Below are positions 25,712-35,600 of a stretch of DNA of 64,000 nt, piece by piece. A model generated the notes under the pieces. The model ran no database searches. It saw only the letters and a list, made by a program, of their open reading frames with translations, and was not told the DNA's origin. The first letter of the stretch is position 1, and every line of letters begins with the position of its first letter. Origin of the DNA: Bacteroides sp. OF04-15BH. Its GTDB lineage: Bacteria; Bacteroidota; Bacteroidia; Bacteroidales; Bacteroidaceae. The translations under genes and the position numbers were made by a program. Location of the stretch: the NCBI RefSeq assembly GCF_003477995.1, contig NZ_QUEM01000013.1, forward strand, positions 31,297 to 95,296. Direction: 5' to 3'.

Positions 25712-28700
25712 TTAGCTTTTTATTCTTTTTTGTAATCCAGTTTCAACGCCACTGCTACATTTACAATCTGTCAGAAAGACTTTAGTATGGTGTAAATCTT
25801 TGTATTCCTCTTTTAATTCATCGAATTTAGAAGAATCTCCACCCTTGTGAACATCAAATACCCAAAATACAGACAAGCAAGGATTGGTTGCATTAATATA
25901 TTGAATAAACTTTTCCTTATATTCATGACGTTTATTATCTTGTTGAATTTCATTATTATGAAGTAATTTAAGTTCTATCATAATCGGTTTGCATAAACCA
26001 TATCGAAAGAGAAGATCTGTACGTTTATTATCTTGATGAGTAACTTCTCTGTCTACTCGAACAGTAGCTTCTAACCCCATTTGACAACACTTGTTGATAA
26101 TGGTGTTTTTCAACTCTCTTTGAATGAAATCTTCATTTAATAAATCCTGGCGAACTAATGCATATATACCTTGGTCTTGTATCTCTTTTTGTACTTCGCA
26201 ATAGATTTGGGTAAAATAACGCCTTAAATCACCATCATTCCGAATACTTAAATGTGAATCTTCAATACATTTGTTATATCGTTTGACAGCCTTACCTATG
26301 TTTGTTTTTTCATTTTTCAGAAACCGCATTTCAGCATCATTCATGATATTCGTAGCCAAATAACTAACATTTTTCTTATTAAGTTCTTCAACTTTTTCTC
26401 TTAACATTGAGATATAATGTATTTTATTTAAATCTACAAAAAAATGGTATATCTGATTAAGAAGATAATATGCATATTGCTGAGTCTTTGAATTTACACA
26501 TAAATTTAGTCCGAAATCAAATAGATTAAGCATTTGTTCGGCTAAAGCCTCATTTTCTTTTATTCTCATGAAGCACCTGAACATATACGGCTTTGTGCTT
26601 ATTATTTCTGCTTCTTCTTGTGAAATTGGACGAAATTCTCCTGTTTCATTATGAGATGATCTTATAACATTATTTTTTAAATAATTAATTCGCCAAGTAA
26701 TAGCCTCAGAATCTTGAAACTTTTCAATCATTATTTCATTACATTGCATTTTTACACTTGTAATACTTTCATCTTCAAGTAAACCAAACAATTTTTTGTA
26801 TCTGCCTATATCCCAACCATAGTTGCCATTTGATATGATATCTAATGCCTTGGCTGCAGCTATACTATGATCAAGGTCTGTATGTTCAATATATTGTTCT
26901 ACATACTCTTCCAGTTTATAATATAATGCATCTATACCGTAATCGCTGATACAAGTACATATATCATCAGGACTAATATTCATAAAATCATCTTTTCTCT
27001 CCTGCCACCATTTAACTACTTGATCTTTCTCTTCATCACTGATATCTTCAATAACAGACTTGTATATTTCTTTTATTTCGTTGGCATCATAATATCTCGT
27101 AATACAGATGTTTGGTAATGTTTTAATCAAAATGATTCTATATTTATTTAGTAAATCAAGAAAACCCAAACGATATAGAACTTTTATAAAAGCAGGTATT
27201 TTAAGCAAAGGCCGAGGTAATGTGAACGAATTCGATGCATTTCTTTTTAATATCATTTGATCTAAATCAAGTTCTTCGAAAAATGCTTTGATAACTTCTA
27301 TCAAAGGTTGAGGATCTTGTCCTTTCACAAATTCAGTATTGTCGGACAATTTAAATGCAATTTCATATTTATCAGATATTAATACTTCTGGATCTGAAAG
27401 ATTTTCATAAATCTTAATAAGTTGTTGATCATGATAATTTACTTTCCTACCCTCTGTTTTTGGGGATTCTTTGTCCCATCGTTCAAATGTATCGGCATAA
27501 CGTTCTATATACTCTGCAATAGAAGCTTTCTTATCTTTATTATTCCTGATTTTGTTAATGAGATTAATAAGAATGCCATCTATACGCCAATCCTCTATTT
27601 TAGCTTCTAATAATGAGTTATTTAATGAAGCTATAAGTTCAATATCAATAAGTCCCTCATCAAAACGTCGAAATAAATCTTCTAAATCCCAAATCCTCTC
27701 GATGTTCGTAAGAAACAATTTTCCAGTAGTTTTATCAAGTAGTATTTGTTTAATAATTGCATTAATCTCGCTATGAGCAGTATATGATTGATTGGATATA
27801 AAACTCGCTATAATTCTCGTGATTAGTTCCTTACTTTCAGCATTCCCTTTCCAGGCAATATCAAATTGTTGCTTTAAGTGCAATTCATAAAATACAATCA
27901 ATGATCCTTTTTTATTAAAAAACTCATATAGCTTTCCGTCTTCTATAATTCTGCTGTATGCATAAATCAATGTGGAAAGATCTTCTATATTTAAGATGGC
28001 ATTTATCGCATAAGGGTTCCTTATATAACAATCATTCAACCAACAATCAACGACACAAATATCTGCAATTCTCATATCTCCTGTTACTTCACAATACTTT
28101 TCTTTTAGGTTGTTAGTAAAGCCACTATAAGATGCTGATAATCGTATAAGTTCGTTTGCACATTTAAGTGCACTATACAAATTTAAAGCCGCAAGTTTTT
28201 TTTCGTTATCGTCAGTTTTTATTAAGTCATTTGCTGTTTGTCTCCAATAATTATAAATGTCCTCACTTTGTTTTTTCGCTTCAACAATTGCATCAAGAGT
28301 AACAGTAACATTAGATAATTGTATTTTGTTGAGTTTGTCATGTGGCAATCTTATTTGACTATCACAATTTGTTGTATAGCATTCTTGTAACAAATTACTC
28401 ATAGAACTTTGCCACATGATATATGCAGGTACACGTTGATAATGCTCAAAGATCATTGAAAACAGTTCTTCTTTCTGCTGAATTGACAGAACGGAAGGAT
28501 CAACGTATTTTAATAGATTTTCGAATGCCCCATTCTCCAAATTTGATTCGTATGATATAATGAGTTTGAAAACATTGATAAAAGTGTGAATCTTATCTTC
28601 CGAATATGATATGTGGGGGATTACATCATACCAATTAGGATATATATGTTTCAGTTCTTTATGTACAGCAACATCATAAAGTACACTTTCTATATTATCT

Positions 28701-29668
28701 TGCCTACATAATTCCTTTGCTGCAAGATATTCTTGCAGTTCAGTGTTTTCAAATTGTAATGTTCCATCCGTATCCTTCAATATACGACTCTCAAAATACA
28801 ATAAATCAAAATTGGCAATGAACATCTGCGTCATATTGCCTTTTATTCCGTCAAGTATGGTGTATAACTCATCTTTTGAAATTTGGTCTTTTCTGCTAAT
28901 CTCCATAACGAATGCCACTTTCTCCAGAACTCTCTGAAGAAGGATTCTTATACTTTCTGTATTTTGTATTCTTTTATGAGCTTCTATAACAGCCTTTATT
29001 GAACTGGCAATCATATATTCAAATAATTCACCAATATTTAAGCACTCCCTTTTTTGCTTGATATATTCCAGTAAAAATGTCAAATATCTGGGAATAGTTA
29101 TGAGTTCTTTTAATTTAGGGCTTTTATTTATATTTTCTAGTGTGACTTTAGAGCAGTTACAGTTGTCGCTACTTATAACGTTCATTACATTTCTTTCGTT
29201 TAGTCTGCATATTTCGATGAATGTTAAATGATTACAATCCGCAAAATGTTGTGCATAAGAAGCTACATAATGTTTTCTGCAAGTGAACAGCACCTTAACT
29301 TTTGGATTTTCTTTCTTATAATGCTTGATTGATTGCAGTACATTGTAGAATGAATATCCTTCAACTTCATCTAAAGCATCTATGATACAATATTCATTCT
29401 CTTTTGGGGTTGATAAAGCTGTAAATTTAGAAGCTTTACAAAAAAATGGTTTTGGCAAAATCCTCTCTTTAACTTCATCAAGCAATCTACTTTTACCAAT
29501 GCCTGGTTCTCCTACAATACAAACAAAGTTTTCTTTAAGTACATCATTTATTGACAGATTATTTTCATTAAACAATGAATGATGACTGTTATTCTCTAAC
29601 AGATCATCAATATTCTGATATTTTACAAATTGTGGTATTATATAGTTTAATTTATTTTCTGATGCCAT
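25712..29668 (-). CDS. Large NACHT/STAND-like NTPase with C-terminal PD-(D/E)xK nuclease motif
   Basis: A 1318-residue protein. The N-terminus is almost directly a P-loop NTPase: Walker A GEPGIGKS (53-60), Walker B CIIDALDE (94-101), and a sensor-like FTCRKHY near 135, in the style of NACHT ATPases. About 250 residues of helical domain follow, then some 800 residues of helix-rich sequence without sharp repeats, possibly an ARM/HEAT-like sensor. The last 150 residues hold D1218...E1232-L-K1234 in a hydrophobic-strand context, a PD-(D/E)xK nuclease signature. STAND NTPases with a nuclease are known phage sensors (Avs, bNACHT), but there the effector is usually N-terminal. AT-rich, suggesting transfer. 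It is divergent from the XRE-headed operon. Confidence 0.75.
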   Translation of the reverse strand: MASENKLNYIIPQFVKYQNIDDLLENNSHHSLFNENNLSINDVLKENFVCIVGEPGIGKSRLLDEVKERILPKPFFCKASKFTALSTPKENEYCIIDALDEVEGYSFYNVLQSIKHYKKENPKVKVLFTCRKHYVASYAQHFADCNHLTFIEICRLNERNVMNVISSDNCNCSKVTLENINKSPKLKELITIPRYLTFLLEYIKQKRECLNIGELFEYMIASSIKAVIEAHKRIQNTESIRILLQRVLEKVAFVMEISRKDQISKDELYTILDGIKGNMTQMFIANFDLLYFESRILKDTDGTLQFENTELQEYLAAKELCRQDNIESVLYDVAVHKELKHIYPNWYDVIPHISYSEDKIHTFINVFKLIISYESNLENGAFENLLKYVDPSVLSIQQKEELFSMIFEHYQRVPAYIMWQSSMSNLLQECYTTNCDSQIRLPHDKLNKIQLSNVTVTLDAIVEAKKQSEDIYNYWRQTANDLIKTDDNEKKLAALNLYSALKCANELIRLSASYSGFTNNLKEKYCEVTGDMRIADICVVDCWLNDCYIRNPYAINAILNIEDLSTLIYAYSRIIEDGKLYEFFNKKGSLIVFYELHLKQQFDIAWKGNAESKELITRIIASFISNQSYTAHSEINAIIKQILLDKTTGKLFLTNIERIWDLEDLFRRFDEGLIDIELIASLNNSLLEAKIEDWRIDGILINLINKIRNNKDKKASIAEYIERYADTFERWDKESPKTEGRKVNYHDQQLIKIYENLSDPEVLISDKYEIAFKLSDNTEFVKGQDPQPLIEVIKAFFEELDLDQMILKRNASNSFTLPRPLLKIPAFIKVLYRLGFLDLLNKYRIILIKTLPNICITRYYDANEIKEIYKSVIEDISDEEKDQVVKWWQERKDDFMNISPDDICTCISDYGIDALYYKLEEYVEQYIEHTDLDHSIAAAKALDIISNGNYGWDIGRYKKLFGLLEDESITSVKMQCNEIMIEKFQDSEAITWRINYLKNNVIRSSHNETGEFRPISQEEAEIISTKPYMFRCFMRIKENEALAEQMLNLFDFGLNLCVNSKTQQYAYYLLNQIYHFFVDLNKIHYISMLREKVEELNKKNVSYLATNIMNDAEMRFLKNEKTNIGKAVKRYNKCIEDSHLSIRNDGDLRRYFTQIYCEVQKEIQDQGIYALVRQDLLNEDFIQRELKNTIINKCCQMGLEATVRVDREVTHQDNKRTDLLFRYGLCKPIMIELKLLHNNEIQQDNKRHEYKEKFIQYINATNPCLSVFWVFDVHKGGDSSKFDELKEEYKDLHHTKVFLTDCKCSSGVETGLQKRIKS

Positions 29669-29695
29669 AATATTAATCTTTCAAAAGTTATTATA

Positions 29696-29703
29696 CAAAA
29701 GTA
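29696..29703 (-). promoter_or_regulatory. -7 element of the NACHT-like gene (minus strand)
   Basis: The complement reads TACTTTTG, matching TAnnTTTG, 28 bp upstream of the start at 29668. Confidence 0.55.
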
Positions 29704-29754
29704 ACAAAAGGTTCTTATTGCAGGAAGCTATTCCAAATAATATTGAACTAATTC

Positions 29755-29768
29755 GCAATTTATATTGC
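29755..29768. promoter_or_regulatory. Candidate XRE operator between divergent promoters
   Basis: GCAAT-TTAT-ATTGC, a perfect 5-bp palindrome with a 4-nt centre, lies between the two divergent -7 elements (29696-29703 and 29810-29817). It is well placed for the small XRE protein encoded at 29840 to control both transcription units. Confidence 0.4.
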
Positions 29769-29809
29769 AAATAGTCCTATTGAAATGATGAAAAATAGAC
29801 AGGCTTTCT

Positions 29810-29817
29810 TATCTTTG
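29810..29817 (+). promoter_or_regulatory. -7 element (TATCTTTG) of the seven-gene defence operon
   Basis: Matches TAnnTTTG, 22 bp ahead of the XRE start at 29840. Confidence 0.65.
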
Positions 29818-29839
29818 CATAGAACGAAAGAAAATCCTT

Positions 29840-30082
29840 ATGGAAAAAGAAAAAGACATAAACCGCATCAAGGTTGTGCTTGTGGAGAAGAAGCGAACCA
29901 ACAAATGGTTGGCCGAACAATTGGGCAAAGACCCTGCTACGGTATCAAAATGGTGTACCAACACCTCACAACCCGGACTGGAAACGCTGCTAGAGATTGC
30001 ACGTGTTCTGGATGTAGATATTAAAGAACTGCTGAACTCTACACGTGACGATGTTCAGTTAGTCAGAATTCAAAAACAGTAA
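29840..30082 (+). CDS. XRE-family transcriptional regulator
   Basis: An 80-residue protein formed almost wholly by a Cro/CI-type helix-turn-helix (NKWLAEQLGKDPATVSKWC, then LETLLEIARVLDV). Small XRE proteins commonly act as controllers of restriction-modification operons, delaying or limiting expression of the toxic activity. It is the first gene of the operon; the methylase starts 14 bp after its stop. The start at 29840 is chosen because it gives a complete HTH; the overlapping frame at 29785 has no family resemblance. Confidence 0.9.
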   Translation: MEKEKDINRIKVVLVEKKRTNKWLAEQLGKDPATVSKWCTNTSQPGLETLLEIARVLDVDIKELLNSTRDDVQLVRIQKQ

Positions 30083-30096
30083 AGTCAAGTAATGTT

Positions 30097-31944
30097 ATGA
30101 ACAGTAATGATAGAGCCCATCTTATAAAACGTATCAACACTTTAAAAGGATTGACCGATAAGGAACGTAGTGCCCTGTTAGGTTTGTTACGCGAAAATAA
30201 AACTTATGGTTTGGTATGGGAAGATAAGCCAGAGGACGTAGAAGAACGTCTTCGCGATGAACTGCCCATCTTGACAGAGGTGCCGGAACGTGCCATAATT
30301 AGTAATGATAAAAATGCCCCTAACCATATTCTGATTGAAGGAGATAACTTGGAAGCTCTTGCTACCTTGGCTTATACACATGAAGGGAAAATCGATGTAA
30401 TCTATATCGATCCTCCATATAATACAGGAAATAAAGATTTTATCTATAATGACAGTTATGTGGATAAGGAAGATTCTTATCGTCATTCCAAGTGGTTGTC
30501 GTTTATGAGTCGCCGTTTGAAAATTGCCAAGAAGTTGTTGTCTGATCGTGGCATTGTTTTTATTTCTATTGATGATAATGAGCAGGCACAATTAAAATTA
30601 CTATGTGATAATATATTTGGTAATAGTAATTTTATAACGAACATTATTTGGCAATCTACAGCAGGATCAAACACAGGTAATGAAATAGTTACAACAACAG
30701 AATATGTCTTAGTTTATACTTCTAATAGGACTAATGCACATTTTGATGGACAACCTCCGGTTGATGACACTTTTAAATTTAGTGATAAACATGTCAACGA
30801 AAGAGGTAAATACACATTAGATAAATTAGATCGTAGACGAGTAGGTGGACATTATTCTGAAGCATTGAATTTTCCTATAGAAATGCCCGATGGTTCTATG
30901 CGTTATCCGGGCGGTGGTTCAAACCAGAATCCCGGATGGAATTATTTATGGAGTAAATCTAAAATAAAATGGGGTATAGAAAATGATTTTATTGTCTTTA
31001 AAAAGAATTCAAAAGACTGGGCCGTATATTGCAAACGTTATCAAAATGTAGATAATAAAGGGAAATTTATAGAACGAACTACGCCATATAGAAATTTAGT
31101 TACATCAGATTTATTTAATACAGCCCAAGGGACAGCGGAAATTGCGAATATTTTTAATTCAAGGCCATTTGCATTTCCGAAGCCATCAGTATTTGTTAAA
31201 TTTTTACTTTCAACTTCAGTAACAACATTAAATAATGCTATCATATTAGATTTCTTTGCAGGAAGTGGTACCACCCTTCATGCTACTATGCAACTGAATG
31301 CAGAAGACGGAGGTCATCGCCAATGTATTCTTGTTACGAATAATGAAAACAACATCTGTGAAGAAGTTACTTACGAACGAAACAGACGAGTGATTCAAGG
31401 TTATACCAGTGCAAAAGGTGAAGAAATACCCGGTTTGACAAAGAACAATCTCCGCTATTACCGTACCGGATTTGTTGGACGCAGTCGTTCCATGCAGAAT
31501 ATGCGAAAACTGGTTAATCTTGCTACAGATATGCTTTGTATTAAGGAAGACCTTTATACGGAGCAAAATACCTTTGGAGGGCAGAAGACCTATAAAAATG
31601 TTTTCCGCTATTTCGATGATGGAAAAAAGCAGATGCTTATTATTTATCGTGAAGAATCTATCGATGAGTTGGTTGATATAATCTATGAACTGGATATAAC
31701 CCAACCAATAAAGGTTTATGTGTTCTCACCCAGTGAAGATCCTTGGGAAGGTTCGTTTGATGATGTCAGTGATAAGGTGGAACTATGCGCTCTGCCACAA
31801 GCCATCTACAATACTTACCGAAGAATCCTGCCCAAGAAAAAGGATGCCGTCATTGTGCCGGAAGATGATGTTCTGGCAACCACTCAAAAAGATAAAGACC
31901 TGTTTGATGGAATGTTGAACTTTACAGATGAAGAGGAAGCATGA
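30097..31944 (+). CDS. mod: Type III restriction-modification DNA methyltransferase (Mod)
   Basis: A 615-residue adenine-N6-type methylase of the beta class: catalytic motif IV DPPY at 105-108 precedes the SAM-binding motif I FAGSGTT at 387-393. The region between them (about 180-370) is the target-recognition domain. The order of motifs and the length fit Mod of type III systems, which modify one strand of a short asymmetric site and are needed by Res for cleavage. The gene overlaps the RhuM gene by 4 nt (ATGA). The TRD region is more AT-rich than the ends, as usual for exchangeable recognition domains. Confidence 0.95.
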   Translation: MNSNDRAHLIKRINTLKGLTDKERSALLGLLRENKTYGLVWEDKPEDVEERLRDELPILTEVPERAIISNDKNAPNHILIEGDNLEALATLAYTHEGKIDVIYIDPPYNTGNKDFIYNDSYVDKEDSYRHSKWLSFMSRRLKIAKKLLSDRGIVFISIDDNEQAQLKLLCDNIFGNSNFITNIIWQSTAGSNTGNEIVTTTEYVLVYTSNRTNAHFDGQPPVDDTFKFSDKHVNERGKYTLDKLDRRRVGGHYSEALNFPIEMPDGSMRYPGGGSNQNPGWNYLWSKSKIKWGIENDFIVFKKNSKDWAVYCKRYQNVDNKGKFIERTTPYRNLVTSDLFNTAQGTAEIANIFNSRPFAFPKPSVFVKFLLSTSVTTLNNAIILDFFAGSGTTLHATMQLNAEDGGHRQCILVTNNENNICEEVTYERNRRVIQGYTSAKGEEIPGLTKNNLRYYRTGFVGRSRSMQNMRKLVNLATDMLCIKEDLYTEQNTFGGQKTYKNVFRYFDDGKKQMLIIYREESIDELVDIIYELDITQPIKVYVFSPSEDPWEGSFDDVSDKVELCALPQAIYNTYRRILPKKKDAVIVPEDDVLATTQKDKDLFDGMLNFTDEEEA

Positions 31945-33026
31945 AAGAGCAGCAGGATAAGAATAAAAAGAAAAAAGAGCAAGTAAGTGTACGCAGCAGC
32001 GCAGCAGAATACTTGAACTATGTGGCATGCGTAGGAAATGATGAACAGCAGATAGAAATACGCTATGAAGATGAAAACATCTGGCTCACTCAGAAACTGA
32101 TGGCAGCGCTATATGGTGTAGAAGTACATACCATTAATTATCATATCAAAAAAATATTTGCAGACAATGAATTGCAGGAAGATTCAGTTATTCGAAAATT
32201 TCGAATAACTGCCCCGGATGGGAAACAGTATAACGCAAATCATTATTCATTGGAAATGATTATTGCTGTAGGTTTTAAGGTTAACTCGGAAAAAGCCGTG
32301 CAATTCAGAAAGTGGGTAAATGGAGTAGCAAAAGAGTACACTATTAAAGGATGGGTAATGGACTCGGAAAGGCTGAAACGAGGGACATTTCTTACCGATA
32401 AATATTTTGATGAGCAATTGGAACGTATCCGTGAGATACGCGCCAGTGAGCGTTTGTTCTATCAAAAAATAACGGATTTATATGCGACTGCCGTAGACTA
32501 CGACAAGACAGCATTGGCTACACGACGTTTTTATGCTACAGTACAGAATAAGATGCACTATGCTGTTCATGGACATACTGCAGCGGAACTCATTGTAGAA
32601 CGTGCGGATGCTACAAAAGAACACATGGGATTGACTACATGGGCTGATGCCCCTGACGGGAAAATACGAAAAAGCGATGTGGTGATAGCGAAAAATTATT
32701 TGTCAGATACGGAAATGGGACAACTTCAACGTATGGTTACTGCTTATCTGGACTTTGCAGAATCAATGACTTTGCGTCACATTCCTCTGACAATGGCCGA
32801 CTGGGAACAGCGTTTGAACAGTTTTATCAATCTCTTTGAATATGGTCTTCTTAATGATGCCGGACGTGTGACTGCTGAAATTGCACGTCTACATGCAGAA
32901 ACGGAATTTGAAAAGTACAGAATCATACAGGATCAGTTATTTTTATCAGACTATGACCGTTTTCTGCTGGAGGTGAAAGAGATAGAAAAGAAAAACTTGG
33001 AGAATAAAAAAGGAAGAAAACAATGA
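31941..33026 (+). CDS. RhuM-family protein
   Basis: A 361-residue protein with the conserved RhuM region (residues about 35-330): EDENIWLTQKLMAALYGV, VNSEKAVQFRKWVNGVAKEYTIKG and FYATVQNKMHYAVHGHTAAEL. RhuM was first named in a Salmonella pathogenicity island. The family is often found inside or next to restriction-modification operons, but its biochemical function is not established. The N-terminal part resembles a KilA-N/BRO-like DNA-binding fold. It is translationally coupled on both sides by 4-nt overlaps to mod and res, so it is an integral part of the operon and not a chance neighbour. Confidence 0.88.
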   Translation: MKEQQDKNKKKKEQVSVRSSAAEYLNYVACVGNDEQQIEIRYEDENIWLTQKLMAALYGVEVHTINYHIKKIFADNELQEDSVIRKFRITAPDGKQYNANHYSLEMIIAVGFKVNSEKAVQFRKWVNGVAKEYTIKGWVMDSERLKRGTFLTDKYFDEQLERIREIRASERLFYQKITDLYATAVDYDKTALATRRFYATVQNKMHYAVHGHTAAELIVERADATKEHMGLTTWADAPDGKIRKSDVVIAKNYLSDTEMGQLQRMVTAYLDFAESMTLRHIPLTMADWEQRLNSFINLFEYGLLNDAGRVTAEIARLHAETEFEKYRIIQDQLFLSDYDRFLLEVKEIEKKNLENKKGRKQ

Positions 33027-35368
33027 AAAATATAACATACCAACAGAATGCTGTCAATGAGCTGACCGATAAAACAATCCGTTTGTTAAACCTTGGTGGC
33101 AAACGACATAAAATTGTATTTGAAGCGCCAACCGGTGCGGGAAAAACGGTCATGACTTGTCAGACTTTGGCAAATATAACCGATGAGTTGAAAGCACGTG
33201 GTGACAGCCGTTATCAGGAAGTTGCCTATATCTGGTTCGCACCTCGGAAACTTCATCTGCAAAGTTATGCCAGCCTAAAGAATGCTTTTGGCGAAACACG
33301 GAAACTTCGGCCTGTAATGTTTGACGAGATTGACCAAAGTGAAGGCATACAACCCGGAGAAATATTATTTGTCAACTGGGAAAGCGTGAACAAAGAAAGT
33401 AATGTCATGGTACGCGAAAGCGAAAGCTTTGCTTCTTTGTATGAAATTGCACGACGGACACAAGAAGAGTACGATTTGCCCATTGTTGCCATCATAGATG
33501 AGGAACACATGTTCTGGTCAAAGACGGCTGATAAATCGGCAGCGGTGCTGGAACGTATCAATCCTGCTGTAGAATTGCGTATTTCAGCCACTCCCAAAAC
33601 ACTTCATCCTGATGAAAAAGTAAAAGTTTATCGACAGGATGTTATTGCTGCTGAAATGATTAAGAAAGAAGTAGTGCTGAATCCGGATATAGAACTGGAT
33701 TTCAGTGAAGAACGTACACTTAATCAAAATCTGATTAAAGCGGCATTGGCAAAACGTAATCAGTTGGCAGAGCTTTATCAGGAATTGGGCATCAAAATCA
33801 ATCCCCTATTGCTTATCCAGCTGCCCAACGATGTGAAGGAATCCATGACTTCAGAAGACCAGGCTATCGCAGAACAAGTGAAAACCTATTTGGAAGCCAT
33901 TTGTGGAATAACAGCCGAAAATGGATTATTGGCCGTATGGCTCGCCAACGAAAAAGAGAATCTAGCCGGACTGGAACGTCCCGATAATATGACGCAAGTA
34001 TTGCTATTCAAAGAAGCAATTGCTTTGGGTTGGGACTGCCCTCGTGCAGCTGTACTGCTAATCTTCAGAAAATTGCAAAGCGATCAGTTTACCATACAGA
34101 CCGTAGGACGTATTCTGAGAATGCCGGAACAGAAACACTATCCGAAAGAACAGCTTAATATCGGTTATGTTTATACCGATATTGCGAAAGATAAGATTCA
34201 GATTGTCACAGCAGATTCCGACTATATCTTGAAAAATACGATTACGGCGTGCAGACGTGAAAATCTTGAGAATATATCTCTGCCCGCTTACTATTCAGAA
34301 CGTCCTAATGTGGAACGAAATTATTTGGGACCCGATTTCAAAAAGACATTGTATGAAGTGGCTGATGAATTCTGGAAGCTGGAAAGAGGTGCCGGATTGT
34401 TTTCTATCGCCGAATTGGCCGCTTTAAGAAACGATAATGATGAATTTACTCCGTTGCCGGAAAGTGATGATGATTTAGTAAATGAAAACAGAAGGCGAGT
34501 AAAAAATTCAATTCGTTTGGATGTCAAGACAATCAATGTGGAGATTCCGAAGGATGTGCACTTCCAGAATGAAGAACAGATATTGAAGGTAGATCAAGTA
34601 CGCTTTGCCCGTAAAGCATCTGAAATAGACCGTGTATTTATGACATATATAAGTGGTAAGGGACATCAATTTGAAAGTAAAGGTAGAGCTGATAAAATAG
34701 CCAATTATCTGCTTGAAATGCTTGCCGACTATTTTGGAATCTTCGATACTGATGCCAAGAAGGTCATTCTTTATTATGATAACAGACCCAAATTTGACCG
34801 TTTGCTGGACACGGCCTTAGAAACATACGCCCGCAAAAGAGAACGAGCAAAGAAAAGATCTGCGACGGCCAGAGAATTGAAACAATACAACTGGGAAGTT
34901 CCGGAAGAAAGAGTCTATGACAGTGAAACCAACCATATTGAGACTGCAAAGAATCATGCTTTGCTGCCATTCGTGCAACTTAACGGAGCATCCAATCCGG
35001 AGAAGGAATTTGTGAAATACTTGGAAGGACATTCACAATGGATTGACTGGTGGTATAAGAATGGGGATAAAGGGAAACAACATTATGCCATTGCTTACGG
35101 AAAATCTTTATTTTATGTTGATTTCGTTATCCGTATGAAGAATGGACATGTATATCTTTTCGATACGAAAAGTGCCGGAAGTGATGTAACTGCTCCGGAG
35201 AAACATAATGCCTTATTGCAATATATCCAAGAACATTCAACTAAAGATACACCTCTTTATGGAGGAGTTATCATTCAAGATGGAAGTAACTGGCTATATT
35301 CCAAACTACCGATTGAGAATACGACTGATTTGTTAAACTGGGATGCTTTTTATCCTGAAAACGCATAA
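33023..35368 (+). CDS. res: Type III restriction endonuclease subunit (Res)
   Basis: A 781-residue superfamily 2 helicase-nuclease. Walker A APTGAGKT is at 35-42, the DEEH box at 159-162, SATPK at 188-192, and the motif VI region QTVGRILRMPEQ further on. The last 100 residues contain YVDFVI-x(11)-DTK, a PD-(D/E)xK endonuclease core. Res uses ATP hydrolysis to reach a second head-to-head site and then cleaves. It is shorter than classical EcoP1I-type Res (about 970 residues). It overlaps RhuM by 4 nt. Confidence 0.92.
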   Translation: MKNITYQQNAVNELTDKTIRLLNLGGKRHKIVFEAPTGAGKTVMTCQTLANITDELKARGDSRYQEVAYIWFAPRKLHLQSYASLKNAFGETRKLRPVMFDEIDQSEGIQPGEILFVNWESVNKESNVMVRESESFASLYEIARRTQEEYDLPIVAIIDEEHMFWSKTADKSAAVLERINPAVELRISATPKTLHPDEKVKVYRQDVIAAEMIKKEVVLNPDIELDFSEERTLNQNLIKAALAKRNQLAELYQELGIKINPLLLIQLPNDVKESMTSEDQAIAEQVKTYLEAICGITAENGLLAVWLANEKENLAGLERPDNMTQVLLFKEAIALGWDCPRAAVLLIFRKLQSDQFTIQTVGRILRMPEQKHYPKEQLNIGYVYTDIAKDKIQIVTADSDYILKNTITACRRENLENISLPAYYSERPNVERNYLGPDFKKTLYEVADEFWKLERGAGLFSIAELAALRNDNDEFTPLPESDDDLVNENRRRVKNSIRLDVKTINVEIPKDVHFQNEEQILKVDQVRFARKASEIDRVFMTYISGKGHQFESKGRADKIANYLLEMLADYFGIFDTDAKKVILYYDNRPKFDRLLDTALETYARKRERAKKRSATARELKQYNWEVPEERVYDSETNHIETAKNHALLPFVQLNGASNPEKEFVKYLEGHSQWIDWWYKNGDKGKQHYAIAYGKSLFYVDFVIRMKNGHVYLFDTKSAGSDVTAPEKHNALLQYIQEHSTKDTPLYGGVIIQDGSNWLYSKLPIENTTDLLNWDAFYPENA

Positions 35369-35373
35369 AGATT

Positions 35374-35592
35374 ATGGCTAAAGGTATAGATCAGAAATTT
35401 GTTCATTACGGCATCCGCAAAGATGATTTAGCTATGATAGAAGCAATCTGTGAAGCGGAAGGTATAGATTTTGACTGGTTAAGCGAAGATATTCTGAAGG
35501 CCTATCATGCCAAAAAGGTTGATGTGATAGAAATGAGTGATAATGAAACGGAAGACATCATCCGTAATGCAATCCAAAAAATACGTCAATAA
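35374..35592 (+). CDS. Small operon protein of 72 residues (DNA-modification-associated)
   Basis: Starts 5 bp after res and ends 8 bp before the SMC-like gene. It is acidic and predicted helical, beginning with a conserved-looking MAKGIDQKFVHYGI, followed by IEAICEAEGIDFDWLSEDIL, which looks like a winged or helical DNA-binding module, and an acidic tail. I recognise no characterised function. From memory, small proteins of similar size accompany other DndD-like plus HerA-like clusters, but this could not be checked here. The tight spacing makes it a real gene. Confidence 0.75.
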   Translation: MAKGIDQKFVHYGIRKDDLAMIEAICEAEGIDFDWLSEDILKAYHAKKVDVIEMSDNETEDIIRNAIQKIRQ

Positions 35593-35600
35593 ATACGATT

